A stretch of 52,875 nt of DNA from Centipeda periodontii DSM 2778 (GTDB lineage Bacteria; Bacillota; Negativicutes; Selenomonadales; Selenomonadaceae): positions 1,713,196 through 1,766,070 of the forward strand of contig NZ_GL892076.1 in NCBI RefSeq assembly GCF_000213975.1, in the 5' to 3' direction. The position numbers and the translations under genes were made by a program. Shown one piece after another: positions 1 through 5,091 of the stretch (within the stretch, counting starts at the first letter, position 1; every line of letters starts with the position of its first letter). Under the pieces are notes generated by a model. The model saw only the letters and a program-made list of their open reading frames with translations. It was not told the DNA's origin and did no database searches.

Positions 1-279
1 GTTCCCAAATGTATACCCACCAATGACATCTCTTCCCAATAATATTCCATTAACCGTCAGCTTATTCCCTGTGACATTGCGATTATCCGTCACTCCGGGA
101 ATATCATGTGCATTACCGGCGGCTGTCGGAGTCGGTGCCGGATGCCCCGCATCAACGAGCACATCTCCACCAGTTACATCAGCAGCGTGTACATGATTAA
201 AAACAGCTGTCCCCCCCACGGACAGAGCCAACGCGATGAGAAGAGACAGCTGACGGCTAGATTTCATTCCCTGAAACAT
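1..279 (-). CDS. Secreted protein, N-terminal part only
   Basis: This reading frame starts at ATG 279 and runs off the left edge of the window in frame, giving 93 residues. A Shine-Dalgarno AGGGGG lies 8 nt before the ATG. The first 32 or so residues form a classic signal peptide: a basic stretch (MKSSRQ), a hydrophobic core (LSLLIALALSVGGTAVF) and a likely cleavage site after HVHA. The mature part is Gly/Asn/Thr/Val-rich (for example NRNVTGNKLTVNG), which suggests an extended beta-rich surface or autotransporter-like protein. No family can be named from this piece. It has its own promoter with a TTGACA -35 box. I am confident about the gene and its export, and not about its function. Confidence 0.7.
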   Translation of the reverse strand, partial: MFQGMKSSRQLSLLIALALSVGGTAVFNHVHAADVTGGDVLVDAGHPAPTPTAAGNAHDIPGVTDNRNVTGNKLTVNGILLGRDVIGGYTFGN

Positions 280-339
280 GATGTGTTCCCCCTATGTGAT
301 TATATTCCACCCATAATATCCGATAGTTCTATTGTCCTA

Positions 340-368
340 AATATACTATCTCTCTCATCTGTTGTCAA
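340..368 (-). promoter_or_regulatory. Sigma-70 promoter of the secreted-protein gene
   Basis: On the minus strand a perfect -35 TTGACA (363-368) is followed by a 17-nt spacer and a -10 TATATT (340-345). Transcription should begin near 333, leaving a leader of about 50 nt before the ATG at 279. Confidence 0.75.
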
Positions 369-399
369 TCCCGTTTTAGGAATACAAATCTCTGCCGCA

Positions 400-430
400 C
401 AAAAAAAGCCGCCCGATCACGAGCGGCTTA
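400..430 (-). terminator. Intrinsic terminator of the first Rpn gene
   Basis: On the minus strand AAGCCGC pairs with GCGGCTT around a short loop and is followed by a run of seven T. Nearly identical copies lie at 1426-1454 and 2488-2518, each after a copy of the Rpn 3' end. Confidence 0.85.
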
Positions 431-451
431 TCATCTTCGATTACATATCGA

Positions 452-1372
452 TCACGACGAAACCTCAACCCCATGCTCCTCTGCCATCTTCCGAATGGCT
501 GCCTCCGGCAGCTCTGCCATCTGCGCCACTGTCGCAACCGGTGTTCCGGCACGAAGCATGTTCATGGCGATATGCGCGATGCCAAGCTGACGACCTTCAC
601 GGCGTCCCTCACGCCGCCCCTGGACGATTCCCTGCGCAATCCCTTCCTGGGTGGCACCCTCCAGTCCGGAGCGGTAATCCATCAGTGCCATCTGTCGGTT
701 GACATAGCGCAGATACGCGTCCGGATCGCTCATAAATATCTTCTCCGCCTCCATCGCCTCTTTGATTGCAGGTTCACTCATCGCCAATTCCTCCTTTTCC
801 TCTTTGGTCATTCTGTTTGCAAAGTATGCGAGCCACCGTTCCATCTTCGATGATTCGCGAATCGTCTTGTGCGGGGCTTTTATGTACTTTGGCAGTTCAA
901 TAAAGTGCAGTTCCATATCATTATTCAGTCGATCCCCGGTCTCGATGTTGTAGATGCTGTACATCGCAACGGGTTCCGTCTGCGGCAGAATTTCGAACGC
1001 GAGAAGGTTGATCGTGATCGCAGGACGCAGAAGGTTGTATCCCTCTCCGCGTGTCAGAGAAAGGAGGTACAGCCGTGCCCAATAAAAGAGTGTGCGGCGC
1101 TGCATATTGCGGTAGTTGATGACCTGAACCTCTACGTCAACGAGTTCTCCCGTATCCAGCTCACACGCGATGTCCAGACGTGACAGCTTCCCCTCGTCAC
1201 TGTCGGGAGGCATCTCCGTCTGACGAAAGGTGATGTCTTTGATTTCATGCGCGAGGGATTTATGGAGTACGGTGTTGAGAAAATCAATGGTGATCTGTTT
1301 GCGCTCATCCTTACCGAAAATGAACTTGAACGCAACGTCATTCATTGGGTTGAATATTTCCATCTTGCTCAT
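452..1372 (-). CDS. Rpn family PD-(D/E)XK nuclease, copy 1
   Basis: This 306-residue protein belongs to the Rpn (recombination-promoting nuclease / transposase_31-like) family, DNA endonucleases linked to recombination and phage defence. The N-terminal domain opens with FNPMNDVAFKFIFG and carries the catalytic pattern D67...E81-V-Q83, followed by the conserved RRTLFYWARLY block. A Gln/Gly/Arg-rich linker (EGIAQGIVQGRREGRREGRQ) leads to a C-terminal segment, NMLRAGTPVATVAQMAELPE. I chose ATG 1372 because GGAGG sits 8 nt before it. An in-frame ATG at 1387 has poor spacing. The sequence around this start, GGAGGCGATCGCGATGAGC, closely resembles an internal site in copy 2. A second internal start lies at 781. 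Sigma-70 promoter at 1396-1424. Confidence 0.88.
   Translation of the reverse strand: MSKMEIFNPMNDVAFKFIFGKDERKQITIDFLNTVLHKSLAHEIKDITFRQTEMPPDSDEGKLSRLDIACELDTGELVDVEVQVINYRNMQRRTLFYWARLYLLSLTRGEGYNLLRPAITINLLAFEILPQTEPVAMYSIYNIETGDRLNNDMELHFIELPKYIKAPHKTIRESSKMERWLAYFANRMTKEEKEELAMSEPAIKEAMEAEKIFMSDPDAYLRYVNRQMALMDYRSGLEGATQEGIAQGIVQGRREGRREGRQLGIAHIAMNMLRAGTPVATVAQMAELPEAAIRKMAEEHGVEVSS
779..796 (-). promoter_or_regulatory. Internal ribosome binding site and ATG in Rpn copy 1
   Basis: On the minus strand AAGGAGG (790-796) stands exactly 8 nt before an in-frame ATG (779-781) inside the gene. Initiation here would give a 109-residue C-terminal protein starting MSEPAIKEAM, without the catalytic residues. 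The Shine-Dalgarno is stronger than the one at the gene's own start. Confidence 0.65.
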
Positions 1373-1395
1373 CGCGATCGCCTCCATTTATCCTT

Positions 1396-1424
1396 ATTAT
1401 AAAGTTTTCAGGCAGTTCCGTCAA
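1396..1424 (-). promoter_or_regulatory. Sigma-70 promoter of Rpn copy 1
   Basis: -35 TTGACG (1419-1424), 17-nt spacer, -10 TATAAT (1396-1401), read on the minus strand. The same promoter sequence is duplicated at 2459-2487. The predicted transcription start is only about 17 nt from the chosen ATG. Confidence 0.85.
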
Positions 1425-1425
1425 A

Positions 1426-1454
1426 CAAAAAGCCGCCCGATCACGAGCGGCTTA
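1426..1454 (-). terminator. Intrinsic terminator of Rpn copy 2
   Basis: Same AAGCCGC / GCGGCTT hairpin as at 400-430, followed by five T on the minus strand, just downstream of the stop at 1476. It directly abuts the promoter of the next Rpn gene. Confidence 0.85.
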
Positions 1455-1475
1455 TCATCTTCGATTACATATCGA

Positions 1476-2420
1476 TCACGACGAAACCTCAACCCCATGC
1501 TCCTCTGCCATCTTCCGTATGACCGCCTCCGGCAGTTCTGCCATCTGCGCCACTGTCGAAAGCGGTGTTCCGGCACGAAGCATGTTCATGGCGATATGGG
1601 CAATGCCAAGCTGACGTCCTTGACTAATACCTTTTTTCATGCCTTGCTTCATGCCTTGCTTCATACCTTGCTTTATTCCTTGCTCTACCCCCGCTGCTCG
1701 CCCCTCCTTCCACGATCCCTCCATATCGCTCACATAGTCATGCTCATACTTCTCACGCTGTTCATATTTACGCCGCTGCCCCGCATCGCGCATGAACGCC
1801 TCGATCTTGTCCCATGCCGTGTTGATTGCCGCCTCGCTCATCGCAATCGCCTCCATTTCCTCATCACTGAGTTTGTTGCTGATAAAAGCCATCCACTTGT
1901 CCAGTGTCCGCATGCTGCGGATATCCTTCCGCGTTACTTTCGGTAGCTCCAAAAAGTGTATCTCAAGATCCTCGGTCAGCCGATGCACGCCTGTTTCGTC
2001 ATAGAGTCCATACATATGGTGGAATCCCGATAGCGGCAGATATTCATAGCCGAGCAAATTGATCGCGACCGTCCGCCGCAAATTATCGTAGTTCTCGCCC
2101 CGCCCCAGCGTGCTCTGATACAGTTTTGCCCAGTAGTACAGACTGCGTTGTCCCATGTTCTGTCGCTTCTGCACTTGCACTTCGATATTGACCTGTGTTT
2201 CATCATTCGTCATACACAGGATATCAAGCGCAGATGCCTTTCCGTTCTCCTCCTCCGGATCGAGTTCTCGATCCGCAAAACGCAGATCAACAAACGCCTT
2301 TTCTCCCTCTAGTTCAAGTACTGCATTGATAAACGAGAGCGTGATTTCCTTATTTTCTTTATGTCCAAAGAGGAATTTAAACAGCAGATCGTTCAGTGCG
2401 TTAAAATCTCTCGTTCGCAT
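1476..2420 (-). CDS. Rpn family PD-(D/E)XK nuclease, copy 2
   Basis: This 314-residue Rpn-family protein has a different N-terminal subtype from copies 1 and 3 (MRTRDFNALNDLLFKFLFGH) but the same architecture: D66...E80-V-Q82 as the catalytic set, then RSLYYWAKLY, a charged helical middle (DAGQRRKYEQREKYEHDY), and a linker of tandem KQGM units. The last 50 residues (RQLGIAHIAMNMLRAGTP...EEHGVEVSS) are almost identical to copy 1, while the first 200 are not, so the two proteins share an exchanged C-terminal module. AAAGGA lies 7 nt before the ATG. It has its own TATAAT promoter and terminator. A strong internal start lies at 1841. Confidence 0.88.
   Translation of the reverse strand: MRTRDFNALNDLLFKFLFGHKENKEITLSFINAVLELEGEKAFVDLRFADRELDPEEENGKASALDILCMTNDETQVNIEVQVQKRQNMGQRSLYYWAKLYQSTLGRGENYDNLRRTVAINLLGYEYLPLSGFHHMYGLYDETGVHRLTEDLEIHFLELPKVTRKDIRSMRTLDKWMAFISNKLSDEEMEAIAMSEAAINTAWDKIEAFMRDAGQRRKYEQREKYEHDYVSDMEGSWKEGRAAGVEQGIKQGMKQGMKQGMKKGISQGRQLGIAHIAMNMLRAGTPLSTVAQMAELPEAVIRKMAEEHGVEVSS
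1839..1854 (-). promoter_or_regulatory. Internal ribosome binding site and ATG in Rpn copy 2
   Basis: On the minus strand GGAGG (1850-1854) lies 8 nt before an in-frame ATG (1839-1841). Initiation would yield a 121-residue C-terminal protein beginning MSEAAINTAWDKIEAF. The same product, as a free-standing frame, is found at 3643-3957. Confidence 0.6.
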
Positions 2421-2458
2421 AACGGAATCCTTTCTCTGTCAACGCTTCCTTTGTCCTT

Positions 2459-2487
2459 ATTATAAAGTTTTCAGGCAGTTCCGTCAA
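2459..2487 (-). promoter_or_regulatory. Sigma-70 promoter of Rpn copy 2
   Basis: -35 TTGACG (2482-2487), 17-nt spacer, -10 TATAAT (2459-2464) on the minus strand. It is identical to the promoter of copy 1, as part of a repeat of about 130 bp shared by 1391-1520 and 2455-2585. Confidence 0.85.
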
Positions 2488-2518
2488 ACAAAAAGCCGCC
2501 CAATCACGAGCGGCTTAT
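2488..2518 (-). terminator. Intrinsic terminator downstream of Rpn copy 3 and remnant
   Basis: Third copy of the GCCGC-type hairpin with a T-run on the minus strand. It lies after a decayed Rpn 3' end (2539-2655) and would end transcripts from the copy 3 gene. Confidence 0.8.
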
Positions 2519-2538
2519 CATCTTCGATTACATATCGA

Positions 2539-2655
2539 TCACGACGAAACATCAACCCCATGCTCCTCTGCCATCTTCCGTAAACCGCCTCCGGCAGTTC
2601 TGCCATCTGTGCCACTGTCGAAAGCGGTGTCCGGCACGCAGCATATTCATCCTAT
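2539..2655 (-). pseudogene. Decayed Rpn C-terminal remnant
   Basis: The minus strand matches the last 110 or so bases of copy 2 almost base for base (AATATGCTGCGTGCCGGA..., CAGATGGCAGAACTGCCGG, GAAGATGGCAGAGGAGCAT), down to the same stop and terminator. It carries two single-base deletions: GGAACACC has become GGACACC, and GGTCATACGG has become GGTTTACGG. Both break the frame. It lies just downstream of the stop of copy 3, as if a different 5' gene had replaced its original upstream part. Confidence 0.75.
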
Positions 2656-2675
2656 ATGCACGATGTCTAACATGA

Positions 2676-3629
2676 TCACTCGATGCCGTACTTCAAAAAA
2701 AGTTTTTTTCGGATTTCCTCGCTTTTACTTGCCTCTCGTGCCTCTTCCACTTTCCCCTCTTCAAGAAGCAAGGACATCAGGCGTGTCACGCGGCTCTCAC
2801 CGCGTTTTTCACCACGCTTTTCACCGCGCTTTTCACCGCGCTTTTCACCGCGCTTTTCACCGCGCTTTTCGCCTTCTAACATGGCAGCCTGCAATCCGGA
2901 GCGATAGTCCATCAGCGCGATCTGTCGGTTGACGTAGCGGAGGTAATCGTCCGGACTGCTCATAAAGATCTTCTCCGCTTCCATCGCATCTCTGATCGCT
3001 GGTTCACTCATCGCCAATTCCTCCTTTTCCTCCTTGGTCAGTCTATTGGCAAAGTACGCGAGCCACCGCTCCATCTTCGATGATTCGCGTATCGTCTTAT
3101 GTGGGGCTTTGATGTACTTTGGGATTTCAATAAAATGCAGTTCCATATCGCTGTTCAGCCGATCCCCGGTCGCGATGTTGTAGACGCTATACATCGCAAC
3201 GGGTTCCGGCTGCGGCAGCAGCTCAAATGCGAGGAGGTTGATCGTGATCGCAGGACGCAGAAGGTTGTATCCCTCTCCGCGTGTCAGAGAAAGGAGGTAC
3301 AGCCGTGCCCAATAAAAGAGTGTACGGCGCTGCATATTGCGGTAGTTGATGACCTGCACCTCTACGTCAACGAGTTCTCCCGTATCCAGCTCACACGCGA
3401 TGTCCAAACGCGACATCTTTCCATCATCTCCGTCTGGTATCATCTCTGTCTGACGAAATGTGATGTCCCTAATCTCATGCGCGAGGGATTTGTGCAGGAC
3501 GGTGTTTAGGAAATCGATGGTAATCTGTTTGCGTTCTTCCTTACCGAATATGAACTTAAACGCCACATCGTTCATGGGGTTAAATTTTTGCTGATCGATT
3601 TCTCCGCAATCATACTCTTTCGTCGACAT
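2676..3629 (-). CDS. Rpn family PD-(D/E)XK nuclease, copy 3
   Basis: This 317-residue protein is close to copy 1 over the catalytic and middle domains (FNPMNDVAFKFIFGK; D76...E90-V-Q92; RRTLFYWARLY; LAMSEPAIRDAMEAEKIFMSS) but ends in a different tail: six GEKR repeats plus GESR, then a charged helix (EEGKVEEAREASKSEEIRKKLFLKYGIE). The tail swap relative to copy 1 shows modular exchange. I chose ATG 3629 because GGGGGGA precedes it with suitable spacing, rather than the ATG at 3662, which lies inside the upstream frame. No promoter lies immediately upstream, so it is probably co-transcribed with 3643-3957. Strong internal start at 3011. Confidence 0.87.
   Translation of the reverse strand: MSTKEYDCGEIDQQKFNPMNDVAFKFIFGKEERKQITIDFLNTVLHKSLAHEIRDITFRQTEMIPDGDDGKMSRLDIACELDTGELVDVEVQVINYRNMQRRTLFYWARLYLLSLTRGEGYNLLRPAITINLLAFELLPQPEPVAMYSVYNIATGDRLNSDMELHFIEIPKYIKAPHKTIRESSKMERWLAYFANRLTKEEKEELAMSEPAIRDAMEAEKIFMSSPDDYLRYVNRQIALMDYRSGLQAAMLEGEKRGEKRGEKRGEKRGEKRGEKRGESRVTRLMSLLLEEGKVEEAREASKSEEIRKKLFLKYGIE
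2799..2870 (-). repeat. 12-bp tandem repeat encoding GEKR units
   Basis: About six near-identical 12-bp units (plus-strand core CGCTTTTCACCG) encode consecutive Gly-Glu-Lys-Arg tetrapeptides in the linker of Rpn copy 3. Because the unit is a multiple of three, copy-number change alters linker length and not the frame. Confidence 0.85.
3009..3026 (-). promoter_or_regulatory. Internal ribosome binding site and ATG in Rpn copy 3
   Basis: AAGGAGG (3020-3026, minus strand) stands 8 nt before an in-frame ATG (3009-3011), at the same aligned position as in copies 1 and 2. The product would be 111 residues, starting MSEPAIRDAMEAEK and lacking the catalytic core. Confidence 0.65.
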
Positions 3630-3642
3630 AAAAGTCCCCCCA

Positions 3643-3957
3643 CTATGTAACCTGAATTCCATGCTCCTCCGCCATTTTTTGTATGACCGCCTCCGGCAGT
3701 TCTGCCATCTGAGCCACTATCGCAATCGGCGTTCCCGCACGAAGCATGTTCATGGCGATATGCGCGATGCCAAGCTGACGTCCTTCACGGCGTCCCTGTT
3801 TTACTCCCGCCTCTCTCCCCTCCTTCCACGAGCCTTCCATATCGCTCACATAGTCGTGCTCGAACTTCTCACGCTGTTCATATTTGCGCCGCTGTCCTGC
3901 GTCGCGCATGAACGCCTCGATCTTGTCCCATGCCGTGTTGATTGCCGCCTCGCTCAT
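3643..3957 (-). CDS. Stand-alone Rpn C-terminal domain protein
   Basis: This 104-residue frame starts MSEAAINTAWDKIEAFMRDAGQ and matches copy 2 from exactly the residue where that gene has its internal ATG, through a shorter linker (KQGRREGRQLG) to the common C-terminus (MAEEHGIQVT). It has no catalytic domain. It is either a 5'-truncated pseudogene or an orphan short form. Upstream the family sequence breaks off a few codons before the ATG, and an AAGGA is present but badly spaced. The stop overlaps the rejected longer start of copy 3, so the two may be co-transcribed. Family membership is clear. Expression is uncertain. Confidence 0.6.
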   Translation of the reverse strand: MSEAAINTAWDKIEAFMRDAGQRRKYEQREKFEHDYVSDMEGSWKEGREAGVKQGRREGRQLGIAHIAMNMLRAGTPIAIVAQMAELPEAVIQKMAEEHGIQVT

Positions 3958-3969
3958 CACAATCGCTCA

Positions 3970-4045
3970 CTATCCTTGTATGCTGAGCCCATTATCTTTT
4001 GCCAGTTTTAATATCGCCGATTCTGGCATTTCCATCATCTTTATT
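3970..4045 (-). pseudogene. C-terminal scrap of another Rpn paralogue
   Basis: The minus strand reads MMEMPESAILKLAKDNG then LSIQG and a stop at 3970-3972. This aligns with the Rpn C-terminus MAELPEAVIRKMAEEHG but is clearly a different, more divergent paralogue. Nothing upstream continues the gene before the MITE at 4251. It lies directly against the broken 5' end of the 3643-3957 frame. Confidence 0.55.
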
Positions 4046-4089
4046 TTTTGCATCAATGTGAAAAGCTATTTTATTTGCCTGAAAGCTAG

Positions 4090-4251
4090 GGAAGCACTGA
4101 TAAATTCAGCACCGCCATCTTAGCGCATCTTTTTTGCCCGCTTTTTGTCGGCAAATCCTCCACATAGTTTTGGCTATGCGTCCGGTTTGCCTCCTCAATC
4201 GGACGAAAAAATCTACGCCAATCTGACGGACTTCATTTTATCAGCGATTCC
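4090..4251. mobile_element. MITE, 162 bp, IS5-type ends, copy 1
   Basis: Ends GGAAGCACTGATAAA and (reverse complement) GGAATCGCTGATAAA form imperfect terminal inverted repeats, flanked by a CTAG duplication at 4086-4089 and 4252-4255. The interior has no coding capacity. A copy at 12182-12341 in the opposite orientation is about 90 % identical by eye. The ends match the left end of the IS at 52346 (GGAAACACTGATAAA after CTAA). This looks like a non-autonomous element mobilised by an IS5-family transposase. Confidence 0.85.
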
Positions 4252-4304
4252 CTAGCTATTTCAATGGTTACAGCACATTATTTATCTGCGAAGTTTGAGT
4301 TATG

Positions 4305-4977
4305 TTACAAAATAGAGACTCCATTTCTTTTTGCGAAATCACGCAATTCTTCCTCTGGCACATCTGCTATTTTTGCAGCGGTTTTCAGAGGCGTTCCTGC
4401 ATTCATAAATTTCAATGCTGTACGCATTGTACCAATCATACGCCCCTCGGTACGTCCCTCAGCAATACCTTCTTCTCGTCCCTCGCGACGCCCTCGTTCA
4501 AAGCCCTCTGCAGCTCCTTCACGTCGTTGTTTTTGATATTCCATATAAAGTGTCACGAATTCTCGCCTCATTTCATCTTGTCGCTTGACACTCTCGACTT
4601 CCTGTGCCATTTCCTGTGTGAATCTGCTTCGCGCAGGCTTACCATCGACATATTGCAGGAAATCCTCCAGATCCTCATCTACACGCCCCTTGAGCCCCTT
4701 CGCATTCAAGAATATCTTCGTTGTCCCATCCCCAAGTTCGAGCTCCGGCTGTTCCATACACTGATTTCGAAACGTATAGATTCGTTCATCCATACCAAAA
4801 AGATCAAAGGTGCAGATGAATATGATGTACGTTTGGCGCAGGTCATCATAGTATACGCCCTTTCTAAGGAGATCCATATCGATCATTCCCTGATAGTAAC
4901 GCGTCCGCCGTGCCAGTTCTCCGTCATGTCCTTCTTTTCCATGCCTCTAACGCCTCGGCTTCCCATTCTTTCTCCAT
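4305..4977 (-). pseudogene. Rpn family gene, N-terminally truncated and frameshifted
   Basis: A frame of up to 193 residues (from 4886) carries the second half of a distinct Rpn subtype: MIDMDLLRKGVYYDDL, TYIIFICTFDLFG, TKIFLNAKG, then a Gly/Glu/Arg-rich linker and the C-terminal FMNAGTPLKTAAKIADVPEE motif. Upstream, sequence reading GELARRTRYYQG continues the family in the same frame but runs into a stop. A short ATG-initiated peptide from 4977 (MEKEWEAEALEAWKRRT, with GGGGG before it) ends in TGA in another frame. The catalytic N-terminal domain of about 100 residues is missing. It keeps a perfect promoter at 5018-5046. Probably non-functional as a nuclease. Confidence 0.7.
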
Positions 4978-5017
4978 TAAGTGACCCCCATTTCCATGAT
5001 GAATCAATCTTATCTCT

Positions 5018-5046
5018 ATTATAAGAAATTCAGAGTTTATGGTCAA
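5018..5046 (-). promoter_or_regulatory. Sigma-70 promoter of the truncated Rpn gene
   Basis: -35 TTGACC (5041-5046), 17-nt spacer, -10 TATAAT (5018-5023) on the minus strand. This is the third consensus-grade promoter in the cluster, and its spacer sequence differs from the other two. Confidence 0.8.
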
Positions 5047-5091
5047 ATAAAAGAACACGCGGCACGAAGCAGCTCTATAACCTCACTTTCA

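Noticed and set aside
2799-2870. 12-bp tandem repeat as a phase-variation switch
   Set aside because: The unit is a multiple of three and lies late in the gene, so copy-number change cannot shift the frame; it only changes linker length.
4090-4251. Possible small RNA or CRISPR-like repeat
   Set aside because: The terminal inverted repeats, CTAG flanks and a second copy in opposite orientation explain it as a MITE. There are no regular repeat-spacer units anywhere in the window.
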